From: Intestinibacter sp964449895
GTDB taxonomy: Bacteria > Bacillota > Clostridia > Peptostreptococcales > Peptostreptococcaceae
Assembly: GCA_964449895.1 (NCBI GenBank)
Contig: CAYVBY010000001.1
Span: 1-64,000 of the forward strand
DNA length: 64,000 bases
Direction: 5' to 3'
Within the stretch, counting starts at the first letter, position 1. Every line of letters starts with the position of its first letter. Positions 1 through 9,339 of this stretch are shown here, in pieces. Position numbers and translations under genes: made by a program. A model generated the notes under the pieces. The model saw only the letters and a list, made by a program, of their open reading frames with translations, was not told the DNA's origin and searched no databases.

Positions 1-1413
1 ATGAGTAGGTCCATCTTCTCCAACACCTATACTATCGTGAGTTAATATATAAGTTACAGGTAAGTTCATTAGAGCAGATAATCTCATTGAACCTTTCATG
101 TAATCACTAAATACAAAGAATGTTGCACAGTAAGCTTTAAGTCCACCGTGAGCAGCTATTGCATTAGCTATAGCAGCCATTGCATGTTCTCTTACACCAA
201 AGTGTATATTTTGTCCGCTTCTATCTTCTTTAGAGAAGAATCCTGTATTTTTCATATCACTCTTATTAGATGGAGCTAAGTCAGCAGATCCACCCATAAA
301 GTTTGGTACAAATGCAGTTAATCTATTTAAAACATCTCCTGATGATTGTCTAGTTGCACTTCCTTTTTCAAATTTCCAGAAGTCTTCGTTGTTTAATAAC
401 TCATCAGTTACATCTAATTCATGCCATTTTTTGTATTCAGCAGCTAATTCTGGATAAGCTTCTTCGTATTTAGCAAATAATAAATTCCAGTCAGCTTCTG
501 CTTTTTCACCTTTAGCTATATATCCAGCCATGTTGTCATAAACATCTTGTGGTACAAAGAATGGTTCTTCTGATTCCCATCCCATTAATTTTTTCATTTC
601 GATTATGTTTTCTGCTCCTAATGGTTCACCATGAGCTTTAGCAGAACCTTGTTTAGCAGGGCATCCATAACCTATTTGAGTTTTTACTATTATTATAGAA
701 GGTTTAGAAGTTTCAGCTTTAGCTTCATCTATTGCTTTTGCTATAGCTTCTATGTCATTTCCATCTTCAACTTTTAATACTTGCCATCCGTAAGCTTCAT
801 AACGTTTAGCAACATCTTCAGTAAATGCACAATCAGTGTTTCCTTCTATTGTTATATTATTTGAATCGTAAAGTAATATTAATTTTCCAAGTCCTAATGT
901 ACCTGCAAGTGAAGAAGCTTCAGAAGAAACACCTTCCATTAAACAACCATCACCTGTTATAGCATAAGTATAGTGATCTACTACGTTAAATCCGTCTTTG
1001 TTGAATTTGTCAGCAAGTTTTGCTTCAGCCATAGCGAAACCTACAGCATTACATATACCTTGTCCTAAAGGTCCTGTAGTTATTTCTACACCTTTAGTGT
1101 GACCATATTCTGGATGTCCTGCTGTTTTGCTTCCCCATTGTCTAAATTCTTTTATATCTTCTAAAGTTACATCATATCCAAATAAATGTAATAAAGAATA
1201 TTCTAACATAGAACCATGTCCTGCAGATAATATAAATCTATCTCTGTTTTTCCAATCAGGATTTTTTCCGTTGTGGTTCATTTTTGTCCATAAAGTATAT
1301 GCCATACTAGCAGCCCCAAGTGGTAATCCAGGATGTCCTGAATTAGCCTTTTGTATAGCATCTCCTGCTAGTACTCTTATTGCATTTATAGATTTAACAT
1401 CTAAGTTATTCAT
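1..1413 (-). CDS. tkt: Transketolase, C-terminus cut by the window edge
   Basis: Thiamine-diphosphate enzyme of the non-oxidative pentose phosphate pathway, moving two-carbon units between sugar phosphates. The 471 visible codons begin MNNLDVKSINAIRVL and carry the HPG/LPLG N-terminal signature, a GDGCLMEG...N thiamine-diphosphate site near residues 155-190 and the start of the pyrimidine domain (FVFSDYMKGS). About 190 residues expected for this family lie outside the window. The ATG at 1411-1413 follows a GGAGGGATC site. It starts 50 bp after the transaldolase gene with no terminator between, so the two are probably one operon. Confidence 0.96.
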   Translation of the reverse strand, partial: MNNLDVKSINAIRVLAGDAIQKANSGHPGLPLGAASMAYTLWTKMNHNGKNPDWKNRDRFILSAGHGSMLEYSLLHLFGYDVTLEDIKEFRQWGSKTAGHPEYGHTKGVEITTGPLGQGICNAVGFAMAEAKLADKFNKDGFNVVDHYTYAITGDGCLMEGVSSEASSLAGTLGLGKLILLYDSNNITIEGNTDCAFTEDVAKRYEAYGWQVLKVEDGNDIEAIAKAIDEAKAETSKPSIIIVKTQIGYGCPAKQGSAKAHGEPLGAENIIEMKKLMGWESEEPFFVPQDVYDNMAGYIAKGEKAEADWNLLFAKYEEAYPELAAEYKKWHELDVTDELLNNEDFWKFEKGSATRQSSGDVLNRLTAFVPNFMGGSADLAPSNKSDMKNTGFFSKEDRSGQNIHFGVREHAMAAIANAIAAHGGLKAYCATFFVFSDYMKGSMRLSALMNLPVTYILTHDSIGVGEDGPTH

Positions 1414-1463
1414 AAGATCCCTCCATTTATAATATCTATATTTTTTTAATATCTATCTAAAAT

Positions 1464-2111
1464 TTATTTTCCGAAAGTTGCTTCCCAGTCTTTTTTGAAT
1501 TTTTCAATTCCTTGATCAGTTAAAGGATGTTTTAACATTTGATCTACAACTTTAGTTGGAACAGTAGCTATATCAGCACCTGCAAGTGCAGCATCTATAA
1601 CATGTATTGGATTTCTAACACTAGCTGCTATTATTTCAGTTTCTATACCATGAACTGCAAATATTTCAGCTATAGTTCTTATTAAATCCATACCTGGTGT
1701 AGATATATCATCTAATCTTCCTAAGAATGGAGAAACATAAGTAGCTCCAGCTCTAGCAGCAAGTAACGCTTGAGTTGCAGAGAAAACTAAAGTTACGTTA
1801 GTTTTTATTCCTTCTTTATTTAAAACTTTTACTGCTTTTAAACCTTCTGCAGTCATTGGTATTTTAACTACCATATTTGGATGAATTGCAGCTATTTCAC
1901 GTCCTTCTACTATCATACCTTCTGCATCATCACTATTAACTTCTCCACTTATAGCTCCATCAACTATTGAAGCTATTTCTTTTATAGTTTCTTTGAAGTC
2001 TTTCCCTTCTTTAGCTATTAAAGATGGATTAGTTGTAACCCCACTTATAACTCCCATATCATTTACAGCTTTTATTTCATCTATGTTTGCTGTATCTAAG
2101 AAAAATTTCAT
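1464..2111 (-). CDS. fsa: Transaldolase / fructose-6-phosphate aldolase family protein
   Basis: Small 215-residue transaldolase of the MipB/TalC group. The Schiff-base lysine is K83 in VVKIPMTAEG, and the FLDTANIDEIK start and GVTTNPSLIAKEG motif are intact, as is the C-terminal KFKKDW segment. Sequence alone does not settle whether it works as transaldolase or as fructose-6-phosphate aldolase; the neighbouring transketolase favours transaldolase in pentose phosphate interconversion. A GGAGGAGC site precedes the ATG. It is the first gene of a probable fsa-tkt operon. Confidence 0.93.
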   Translation of the reverse strand: MKFFLDTANIDEIKAVNDMGVISGVTTNPSLIAKEGKDFKETIKEIASIVDGAISGEVNSDDAEGMIVEGREIAAIHPNMVVKIPMTAEGLKAVKVLNKEGIKTNVTLVFSATQALLAARAGATYVSPFLGRLDDISTPGMDLIRTIAEIFAVHGIETEIIAASVRNPIHVIDAALAGADIATVPTKVVDQMLKHPLTDQGIEKFKKDWEATFGK

Positions 2112-2418
2112 AAATTGCTCCTCCTTATATTTTCATAATTTAATAATTATTATTCTCTTTTATTAATTATAACATCATATTCCTATTAATTATAACATGG
2201 ATTTTTTTTATTTCTACCCAAATATTATACTTTTTTTATAAAAATTTTACTTTTGAGATTAGATTTTCTCAAAAATGTTCTTTGGTAAAGCAAAAATAAC
2301 ATTTTTATTTTTAATTAGATATATATTGTTTAAATCATTATAAACCTTCAAATAAAAACTCTTTTATGTTAATATAATTTAAGTAATATTTAAAACTTTA
2401 AATGAAAAGGTGATTAAA
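2112..2418. promoter_or_regulatory. Divergent intergenic region with a 15-bp direct repeat
   Basis: About 300 bp separate the divergent transaldolase and radical SAM genes, so promoters for both are expected here. A 15-bp sequence, TATTAATTATAACAT, occurs exactly twice (2161-2175 and 2184-2198, period 23). Each copy contains a TATAAT-like box on the minus strand, so these could be two alternative -10 boxes or a regulator site upstream of fsa-tkt. I see no riboswitch-like structure. Confidence 0.4.
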
Positions 2419-3363
2419 ATGGCAAAATTTAAATATGCATTTGATGATAATAAAAGATATCATACATGGAATTATTCCTTAAGACAAAATTTCGGTGAAA
2501 AAGTTTTTAAGGTTTCTTTAAACGCAGGATTTACTTGTCCTAATTTAGATGGAAAAATTTCAAGAGGCGGATGTACTTATTGCAGCAATAGTGGTTCTGG
2601 AGATTTTGCTGGAAATCCTGCAAATCCTTTGAGTGAGCAATTTGAAAATATAAAAGCTATGATGCATAAAAAATGGCCTCATGCTAAATATATTGCATAT
2701 TTTCAAGCTTATACAAATACTTATGCTCCTTTAAATATTTTAAAAGAAAAATTTGAAGAAGCACTTAGCTTTGAAAATGTAATTGGTCTTTCAATCTCTA
2801 CAAGACCTGATTGTCTAGAAGACGATGTAGTTGATTATTTAGATGATTTAAATAAAAGAACTAATCTATGGGTTGAACTTGGACTTCAAACTATACATGA
2901 TAAAACTTCTAAAATAATAAATCGTGGTCACGATTACAAGACTTTTTTAGATGGATTAAAAAAATTACAAGATAGAAATATAAAAGTAATTGTTCACATT
3001 ATAAACGGTCTTCCTGGAGAAACTTATGATATGATGATGGAAACTGCAAAGGCAGTTGCTGATATGAAAGTAGATGGTGTAAAAATCCACTTACTTCATG
3101 TTATAAAAAATACAGCTCTTGCAAAATCTCTTCAAAAAAATGAATTTGAACTTATGGATAGAGATGATTACATAAATTTAGTATGTGACCAACTTGAAAT
3201 ACTCCCTGAAGAAATGGTAATTCATAGACTTACTGGAGATGGAAAAAGAGATGAACTTATAGGACCTATGTGGAGCCTTAAAAAATGGGAAGTTCTAAAT
3301 GATATAGATAAAACTTTAAAAGAAAGAGATACTTACCAAGGAATTTATTACAATAAAAAATAA
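2419..3363 (+). CDS. TIGR01212-type radical SAM protein (YhcC family)
   Basis: Radical SAM enzyme of the YhcC/TIGR01212 group. With the ATG at 2419 (314 residues) the cluster cysteines are C40, C52 and C55 in TCPNLDGKISRGGCTYC. The barrel follows with STRPDCLEDDVVDYL, ELGLQT, RGHDYKTF and HIINGLPGET. Family members are annotated as tRNA-modification or uncharacterised SAM proteins; the substrate is not visible here. I preferred ATG 2419 over an in-frame GTG at 2410 because the AAAGGTGAT ribosome site overlaps that GTG. It is monocistronic, ending before a strong bidirectional terminator. Confidence 0.9.
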   Translation: MAKFKYAFDDNKRYHTWNYSLRQNFGEKVFKVSLNAGFTCPNLDGKISRGGCTYCSNSGSGDFAGNPANPLSEQFENIKAMMHKKWPHAKYIAYFQAYTNTYAPLNILKEKFEEALSFENVIGLSISTRPDCLEDDVVDYLDDLNKRTNLWVELGLQTIHDKTSKIINRGHDYKTFLDGLKKLQDRNIKVIVHIINGLPGETYDMMMETAKAVADMKVDGVKIHLLHVIKNTALAKSLQKNEFELMDRDDYINLVCDQLEILPEEMVIHRLTGDGKRDELIGPMWSLKKWEVLNDIDKTLKERDTYQGIYYNKK

Positions 3364-3403
3364 ATCTTATATTATAGACAATAAATTTTATATCAAAAGC
3401 TTT

Positions 3404-3463
3404 ATTAAATAAAAAATAAGGTAATTTCTAATATTATAGAAATTACCTTATTTTTTATTTAAT
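3404..3463. terminator. Bidirectional terminator
   Basis: A perfect 27-bp inverted repeat (arms 3404-3430 and 3437-3463, 6-base loop) has A-runs on the left and T-runs on the right. It therefore serves both the radical SAM gene on the plus strand and the DMT transporter on the minus strand. Confidence 0.9.
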
Positions 3464-3496
3464 ATTAATCTTCATTTTTTAAGATACATTTTTAAT

Positions 3497-4423
3497 TTAA
3501 TTTTCTAAACTACAAGATTGATCATTTTCCTCACTTATATCATCTACATCAATAGCTTTAACTGCTATAAAAGTAGATATTACCATAAAAATTACACCTA
3601 AAAGTTTAATAACTGAAAAGTCTTCATTAAGTAATATCCAGCCTATCAATACAGAAAATACAAGTTCCACAGATGCTACAACTCCTGCTATAGATAGCTC
3701 TACTCCACTTAAAATACCTTTTAGATATACTATATAAGCTAAAGCACTTGGTATAAGACCTATTGCTAATATATAAATAAATGCAGGAATCGTATTTATT
3801 TTTGAAATAGTTTCAATAGGATTTATTCTAAAGCACATAAGAACGGCTGCTACTATAAAAGAATATGATATCATAGTAATATTATCCATTTCTTTAAGAG
3901 CATTTTTGCTTAAAATAGGAAGCATAGCATAAGTAATACCTGCCATTAATCCTAAAAATATTCCAACTGAATTTAAACCTTTAAAGTTTATAACTCCTCC
4001 TGTTACTGCTAAAAATGCTCCTATAACGCAAAATATTAAAGAAATTAGCTTTATTTTATTAATTTTTTCCTTATAAAATATTCTAGAAAAAATTGCTACA
4101 AATATAGGTGATGTATAAAGTAATACAGCTGCCATAGATGCACCTATCATAGTAATAGAACCTAAATAAGATATATTAAATATCCATTGACTTATAATAC
4201 CTACTCCTACTGCATATAAAATTCCCTTTTTTGTTATCTTAAACATAGTTGGAACAAATAGCTTTCCATATATAGTTATTATTATAAATCCGACTGCCAT
4301 CCTAAAAAAAGCAATTTCATCTGATGAAAAATTATAATCACTGATTTTGCTTACTATAAATCCAATAGTTGACCAAAATACCCCACCTAAAAAAATATAT
4401 ACATACCCCATTTTTTCTTTCAT
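3497..4423 (-). CDS. DMT-superfamily (EamA) transporter
   Basis: Inner-membrane permease of 308 residues with about ten hydrophobic helices in two EamA repeats (about 7-140 and 155-290). This is the usual drug/metabolite transporter layout and length. It starts with MKEKMGYVYIFLGG after an AAGAAGGGAT site. The substrate cannot be read from sequence; relatives export amino acids or other metabolites. The acidic C-terminal tail (DVDDISEENDQ) is probably cytoplasmic. It lies 86 bp after the DJ-1 gene on the same strand and ends at the strong terminator shared with the radical SAM gene. Confidence 0.9.
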   Translation of the reverse strand: MKEKMGYVYIFLGGVFWSTIGFIVSKISDYNFSSDEIAFFRMAVGFIIITIYGKLFVPTMFKITKKGILYAVGVGIISQWIFNISYLGSITMIGASMAAVLLYTSPIFVAIFSRIFYKEKINKIKLISLIFCVIGAFLAVTGGVINFKGLNSVGIFLGLMAGITYAMLPILSKNALKEMDNITMISYSFIVAAVLMCFRINPIETISKINTIPAFIYILAIGLIPSALAYIVYLKGILSGVELSIAGVVASVELVFSVLIGWILLNEDFSVIKLLGVIFMVISTFIAVKAIDVDDISEENDQSCSLEN

Positions 4424-4509
4424 AAAATAAATCCCTTCTTTATATATTTGTTGTTTAATTTATATGTCTATTAATATCTATTTTTTCTATTAAATTTATA
4501 TAAATTATC

Positions 4510-5076
4510 TTATTTAATAAAATCTTTATATAAATTTAATAGCATATCTCCTTGTATTTCATTTGATTTATCTTCATATCCTAATTCAGATAGTATTTTA
4601 AATGCAAATTCTAATGCTGTAGCAGGACCTCTACTAGTTATTATGTTTTTATCACAAACAACTACTTTATCTTCTATATATTCAACTTTGTCTCTACCTT
4701 CTATAAATCCTGGATATGATGTACATTTTTTACCATCTAATATTCCAAAACTTTCTAAAGTTTGAGGAGCTGCACATATAGCCGCAACTATTTTTCCTTC
4801 TTCATTAAATTTTATAGCAGTATTTTTTACTCTACTATCTAATAAATTATCTGCACCTGGAAGTCCACCTGGTAAAACTATTGCATCATATTCATCAGTA
4901 TTTATATCATCTATTATACAATCTGATTTTATTATTATATTGTGTGTTCCTCTTACATATTCACCTTCTATAGAACATAAATCGCATTTTAAATCAGCTC
5001 TTCTTAAAACATCTACAACTGATAATGCTTCTATTTCTTCAAATCCATCAGCTAAAAATACTAAAACTTTTTTCAT
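4510..5076 (-). CDS. DJ-1/PfpI family protein
   Basis: A 188-residue single-domain protein of the DJ-1/ThiJ/PfpI class. The nucleophile-elbow cysteine is C101 (VAAICAAPQTL), with the conserved acidic residues in GFEEIEA at 12-17 and the LPGG loop at 68-71. Relatives act as deglycase or glyoxalase-like enzymes, chaperones or redox sensors, and the particular activity is not decided by sequence. Start ATG follows AAAAGGAG. It may be cotranscribed with the downstream DMT transporter, as no terminator is seen between them. Confidence 0.9.
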   Translation of the reverse strand: MKKVLVFLADGFEEIEALSVVDVLRRADLKCDLCSIEGEYVRGTHNIIIKSDCIIDDINTDEYDAIVLPGGLPGADNLLDSRVKNTAIKFNEEGKIVAAICAAPQTLESFGILDGKKCTSYPGFIEGRDKVEYIEDKVVVCDKNIITSRGPATALEFAFKILSELGYEDKSNEIQGDMLLNLYKDFIK

Positions 5077-5207
5077 TTTTTTTCTCCTTTTTTATTATTG
5101 TTAAAATTTTTAAGTTGTAAAATCTTTAATTTCTTGATATCATAAAATAGTTAAGTAAAACAAAACTATAAGTTAATTATATAATTATTACATGGAAGGT
5201 GCAATTA

Positions 5208-5795
5208 ATGATTTTAAATACACATTTAATAGTTTCAAATGCTTTAATAGAAAACTTAGATAATAACAAATCTTTTTTCATAAGTGAGAAAAATTTTATT
5301 TATGGAAACATCAAACCTGATATGACTTCAAAATACTTTTTTCATAAACATTATTTAAAAGAATCTTTTGATATGATAATAAATAAGATAAAATCTCTTT
5401 GCAAATTATCTTTAGACTTTATCGAAAAAAATTTTTCTATAAGTAAATTCAGTCAAGAATTAGGCGTTATATGCCATTTTTTATGTGATTTTTTCTGTGT
5501 ACCACACAGCAAGCGTTGGGAATTTTCTCATAGCCTAAAAAAACACGTAATCTATGAAAGAGATCTACAAATATTTGCAAAAGAAACTGATTTTTCTAAG
5601 CTTGAAAGAGATTCAATATCAGATATAGGCGTAGAGAAATTTTTTGATAATTTATATGAAGAATATGTAAAAAAAGAAGACTTCAAAAATGACTTATTTT
5701 TCTCAACTTATATGTGCAATAGTGTTGTTGACTATATATTAGATTGCATCTTAGAAAACACTGTTAAATCTTACTCACTTAAAATGTGCGGTTAA
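5208..5795 (+). CDS. Zinc-dependent phospholipase C-like protein
   Basis: A 195-residue protein resembling the zinc-dependent phospholipase C domain. Potential metal ligands are spread as in that family: NTHLIVSN at the N-terminus, GNIKPDM near 40, then GVICHFLCDFFCVPHS near 95-110 and a later HVIYERD. No signal peptide is seen, unlike secreted alpha-toxin-type enzymes, so it looks like the short intracellular clostridial subfamily of unknown substrate. ATG 5208 is preferred over GTG 5199 because GGAAGGTG lies 6 bp upstream of the ATG and overlaps the GTG. Confidence 0.72.
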   Translation: MILNTHLIVSNALIENLDNNKSFFISEKNFIYGNIKPDMTSKYFFHKHYLKESFDMIINKIKSLCKLSLDFIEKNFSISKFSQELGVICHFLCDFFCVPHSKRWEFSHSLKKHVIYERDLQIFAKETDFSKLERDSISDIGVEKFFDNLYEEYVKKEDFKNDLFFSTYMCNSVVDYILDCILENTVKSYSLKMCG

Positions 5796-5800
5796 AAAAT

Positions 5801-5910
5801 AAAGAAATCTTTATTCTAAAAACCTTTCACAAAGTAGATTTCTTTGAAATACATGTACGGAAATTATAATTATCCACAATTCTAAAAGAATATAATTTCC
5901 TATGTATTAT
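5801..5910 (+). repeat. Two-hairpin intergenic repeat, full copy 1
   Basis: Copy 1 of a dispersed repeat of about 110 bp. Hairpin 1 is AAAGAAATCT (5801-5810) with AGATTTCTTT (5836-5845). Hairpin 2 pairs ATACAT and GGAAATTATA with TATAATTTCC and ATGTAT, ending near 5910. It lies between two convergent genes. Full copies recur at 35848-35956 and 37889-38000. Confidence 0.8.
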
Positions 5911-5944
5911 AAAAAAAATGGCTTTCTTATTAAATAAGAAAGCC
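5911..5944 (-). terminator. Terminator of the AGCS symporter gene
   Basis: An 11-bp perfect stem (5920-5930 with 5934-5944, GGCTTTCTTAT) is followed on the minus strand by an eight-T run (plus-strand As 5911-5918). Confidence 0.9.
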
Positions 5945-5965
5945 AAAAATATATTAGAAGGAGTC

Positions 5966-7459
5966 TTATAGTTTAGATTCTTCGGAGTTTCTTTTTTCCC
6001 AAAAATCTGCACCCTTTATACCTAGTTTTATAGGATCAAATTTTATATCATCCCTATGAACTCCAGCTTTTAACTGGGATTCATAGTCATTAAAGCAAAT
6101 TAAAGCAGTCTTTGATAATATTAAGATTGCTATTAAGTTTAGCCATGCCATCATGGCAACACCAATATCCCCCATAGTCCATGCAAGACCTGCTGATTTA
6201 ACACAACCAAATGCAGTCATACTAAGTAGAACTATTCTTAATAAATTTATAGATAATTTACTAGATTTTCCACTAGTAATCTTTTTAACTAAATAAGTTA
6301 AGTTAACTTCTGCTATATAGTAATAAGCCATAAGTGTTGTAAAGGCAAAGAAGAAAAGTGCTACTGCTACAAATGCTCCACCAAATCCTGGTATCAATGT
6401 ATTTATAGCATCTTGTGTATATACAGGACCTATATCTTCAATACCATATTGTGGTAAATTTTGTACCATTATAGCCCCAGTTTTTTCATTATAAGTATTA
6501 TAAGAGCCTGTCATAAGTATCATAAATCCAGTTGCAGAACAAACAAATAATGTATCAACATAAACTGAAAGTGCTTGAACGAAACCTTGTTTTGCAGGAT
6601 GAGAAACCTCTGCTGCAGATGAAGCCTGTGGTCCTGTACCTTGACCTGCTTCATTTGAGTAAACACCACGTTTTACACCCCAAGCAATTGTAGAACCTAA
6701 TATACCACCAATACCTGCTTCTAATCCAAATGCAGATTTGAATATTAAAGCAATAACTCCTGGTAAATCAGATATATTAGCTATTATTATAATTACTGCC
6801 ATAAGTATATATGCTCCACCCATAAATGGAACTATATATTCAGCAGCTGTACCTATTCTTTTTATTCCACCAAATATAACTACACCTGTTAAAATAACTA
6901 AAAATACTGCTGTTATTCTTACATCTAAACCAAATCCATTTTGTATAGAAACTGCTATAGAGTTTGATTGAACACCTGGAAGAAGTATACCTATTGCTAT
7001 AACTGTAACTACAGCAAATAATGTTGCATAGGCTTTTGAAAACTTAGTGTTTCCCATACCCTTTTCAATATAGTAAGCAGGGCCTCCTCTATACTCTCCA
7101 TCATGTTCTTCTTTATAAAGCTGACCTAATGTAGACTCTGCAAATGCTGATCCTGCTCCTAAAAATGCTATAGCCCACATCCAAAATAGAGCACCTGGAC
7201 CACCCCATGCTATAGCAGTTGCAACACCTGCTATATTACCTGTACCTATACGACCTGCAAGAGCTGTACAAAATCCTTGAAATGACGATATACCTTGTTC
7301 TGATTTTTGTCCTCCAAATAAAAGTCCTACCATTTCTTTAATATTTCTAACTTGGGAAAATTTAGTCCTCACACTAAAATAAATTCCCGAAATAAAACAT
7401 AATACCACTAGCCAGTTACTCCATACTATACTATTAATAGTATTAATTATATCTACCAT
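5966..7459 (-). CDS. Sodium:alanine symporter family protein (AGCS)
   Basis: Secondary transporter of 497 residues in the cytoplasmic membrane, importing alanine, glycine or related amino acids with sodium. Family hallmarks are visible: GLLFGG, GFCTALAGRIGTGNIAGVATAIAWGGPGALFWMW near 60-95, and NEAGQGTGPQASSAAEVSHPAKQGF near 270-295. There are about eleven hydrophobic helices and the length is normal. The start follows a GGGGG site. It is monocistronic with its own terminator. Alanine supply may link loosely to the D-Ala-D-Ala genes at 10.7-14.7 kb, but nothing in the sequence ties them. Confidence 0.95.
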   Translation of the reverse strand: MVDIINTINSIVWSNWLVVLCFISGIYFSVRTKFSQVRNIKEMVGLLFGGQKSEQGISSFQGFCTALAGRIGTGNIAGVATAIAWGGPGALFWMWAIAFLGAGSAFAESTLGQLYKEEHDGEYRGGPAYYIEKGMGNTKFSKAYATLFAVVTVIAIGILLPGVQSNSIAVSIQNGFGLDVRITAVFLVILTGVVIFGGIKRIGTAAEYIVPFMGGAYILMAVIIIIANISDLPGVIALIFKSAFGLEAGIGGILGSTIAWGVKRGVYSNEAGQGTGPQASSAAEVSHPAKQGFVQALSVYVDTLFVCSATGFMILMTGSYNTYNEKTGAIMVQNLPQYGIEDIGPVYTQDAINTLIPGFGGAFVAVALFFFAFTTLMAYYYIAEVNLTYLVKKITSGKSSKLSINLLRIVLLSMTAFGCVKSAGLAWTMGDIGVAMMAWLNLIAILILSKTALICFNDYESQLKAGVHRDDIKFDPIKLGIKGADFWEKRNSEESKL

Positions 7460-7813
7460 AGTATACCCCCTTTTATTAAATTACTTTTTATCAATACTAC
7501 ATACCATTAGATGGGTTTTATACTACACATTAAATTTTGTCATTTAATAATGATATATTTAATTATAATAACTTTAAAATCTCCTTGTGTTACCTCTAAG
7601 TTATCCTTATGTAATAAAAAATTTACTTTCTAAAAAAGTTTTTAAATGTTTTCCCAAAGTTTTTACTTTTATATACAAAATAAAAAGCAAGTAGCTTTTA
7701 AACTACTTGCTTTAAATAAATATAAAGTCGAATACAGTTAAATATATTTTAAATAAAATTTTTTAATATATATCTTAAAAAATTAAATTATATATTTTTA
7801 AATAAATATCCAT
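7460..7813. other. 354-bp intergenic region before cinA 3' end
   Basis: AT-rich region upstream of the AGCS gene. Apart from the hairpin at 7684-7713 I see no gene, repeat copy or structured leader. The 220 bp next to the AGCS start should hold its promoter, but no convincing -35/-10 pair stood out. Confidence 0.5.
7684..7713 (-). terminator. Terminator downstream of cinA
   Basis: An 11-bp perfect stem, AAAGCAAGTAG with CTACTTGCTTT, has an 8-base loop and a T-rich tail on the minus strand. It lies about 100 bp beyond the cinA stop. Confidence 0.8.
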
Positions 7814-9055
7814 TTATTTTTCTAAATTTAATAATTCCATTCTTAAATCATTTAATAAAGTTTTAGTTGCTCTATTTCTTATTCCTTGTCTATCTCCAAA
7901 GAAATTATACTTTTTAGAAATAACCTTTCCATTTATATAAATTCCAAAATAAACAAGACCTACTGGTTTTTCATCACTTCCACCTTCTGGACCTGCTATA
8001 CCAGTTGTTGAAATTCCTATATTAGTATTGTGTCTTTTGGCTACACCTATTGCCATCTCTTCTGCACACTGACTACTTACTGCACCATAAGTTTCTAAAG
8101 TTTCAGGTTTTACACCTAGAGTTTTTATTTTTGCTTCATTTGAATAAGTTACACACCCTTCCATAAGCACAGAAGATATACCTGGATAATTTATAAGAGA
8201 TGCTGAAACCATACCACCTGTACAAGATTCTGCAACTGCTATTTTTAAATTTTTATCTACAAGTTGTTTTGCTACAACCTCTTCCATAGTAGTCTCACCT
8301 GTAGCATATAAATTTTCTTTAAATCTTCTTTTCATCTCATCTGACATAGGTTTTATAAGGTTTCTTGCCTCTTCTACAGTTTTTGCCTTAGCTGTAATTC
8401 TAAGAGTACATTCATATCCTTTTGCATAAGTTGCTATTGTAGGATTTGTTTGAGCATCTATAATATCTAATATGTCATTTTCCACTTGAGATTCTCCAAC
8501 ACCTACAATTCTAAGTACTTCTGATTCTATTACATCTTCAGTATATTTTGATAAATAAGGTTTTACAAGATTTTCAAACATAGGCTCCATTTCTCTAGGT
8601 GGTCCAGGTAAAACAACTATTATTTTTCCGTTTTTTTCCATTATGCAACCTGGAGCTGTACCATTATCATTTTTAAGTACATAAGCTTCTTTTGGAAAAT
8701 ATGCTTGTTTTTCATTATTTTTAGTAGGAATTTTTCCTAATTTTTTAAATCTATCCATCATCTGATCTAGTGAAGGCTGATGAAGTACTAAATCATATCC
8801 AAAAAATTTTGCACAAGTCTCCTTAGTCATATCATCTTCAGTAGGTCCAAGTCCTCCTGTACAAATTACCATATCACTTCTACTTAAACTTTCTTCTAAA
8901 GTTTTTAAAAGTCTTTCTTCGTTGTCACCTACAGTAATTTGGTAATAAAGTTCAATTCCCATAGTAGCAAGCTCTCTAGATAAATATCTACAATTTGTAT
9001 TTAAAATATCACCAAGTAAAATCTCTGTTCCAACTGTTATAATTTCTGCTTTCAT
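7814..9055 (-). CDS. cinA: CinA family protein (MoCF domain plus nicotinamide-nucleotide amidase)
   Basis: The 413-residue protein has the standard CinA architecture. An N-terminal MoCF/molybdopterin-binding-like domain (about 1-170, with GTEILLGDILNTN, TGGLGPTEDDMT and VLPGPPREM) corresponds to the ADP-ribose pyrophosphatase half. The C-terminal CinA domain (about 255-413, AVAESCTGGMVSA...TGIAGPEGGSDEKPVG) is the NMN deamidase half. Its role is pyridine-nucleotide salvage; the competence name is historical. Length and motifs are intact. Start ATG follows GGAGAGA. A shortened copy of the intergenic hairpin repeat lies about 30 bp upstream of the start, in the cinA orientation. Confidence 0.95.
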   Translation of the reverse strand: MKAEIITVGTEILLGDILNTNCRYLSRELATMGIELYYQITVGDNEERLLKTLEESLSRSDMVICTGGLGPTEDDMTKETCAKFFGYDLVLHQPSLDQMMDRFKKLGKIPTKNNEKQAYFPKEAYVLKNDNGTAPGCIMEKNGKIIVVLPGPPREMEPMFENLVKPYLSKYTEDVIESEVLRIVGVGESQVENDILDIIDAQTNPTIATYAKGYECTLRITAKAKTVEEARNLIKPMSDEMKRRFKENLYATGETTMEEVVAKQLVDKNLKIAVAESCTGGMVSASLINYPGISSVLMEGCVTYSNEAKIKTLGVKPETLETYGAVSSQCAEEMAIGVAKRHNTNIGISTTGIAGPEGGSDEKPVGLVYFGIYINGKVISKKYNFFGDRQGIRNRATKTLLNDLRMELLNLEK

Positions 9056-9084
9056 AATCTCTCTCCTATATATAAATAATGTGT

Positions 9085-9134
9085 TATAAAGAAATCTACA
9101 TTTTTAAAAGTTCTTTAGAATAAAGGTTTCTTTA
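9085..9134 (-). repeat. Shortened intergenic hairpin repeat (hairpin 1)
   Basis: Read on the minus strand this is AAAGAAACCTTTATTCTAAAG, a spacer, then GTAGATTTCTTT, followed by ATAACACATT. It matches hairpin 1 and the first bases of hairpin 2 of the repeat at 5801-5910. Hairpin 2 is missing. Orientation is opposite to the full copies. Confidence 0.65.
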
Positions 9135-9339
9135 TAAATTCTTTTTATTAAAACTAACTTCATTATCTATCTTATATTATATTTCATTTACCATAATATT
9201 AAAATCTATACCTCATGTTTATTTTTTAACAACCACCCTTGTGATTATTTTCTTCTATCGTGGTACTTTATTTTTTTAAGCTCCCTTTTTATAATAATTA
9301 TTGAATTAATATTTACGAAAATTTAGGAGGATTTTTTTT

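Noticed and set aside
1127..1432. 101-codon plus-strand frame
   Set aside because: Antisense to transketolase, which has clear motifs on the minus strand.
5827..6012. 61-codon minus-strand frame at the end of the AGCS gene
   Set aside because: It overlaps the AGCS gene's end in another frame, runs through the terminator and a repeat copy, and has no ribosome site.
9215..9290. CCACCC...GTGGTAC sequence resembling part of a T-box
   Set aside because: The T-box bulge consensus and an antiterminator/terminator pair are absent in both directions.
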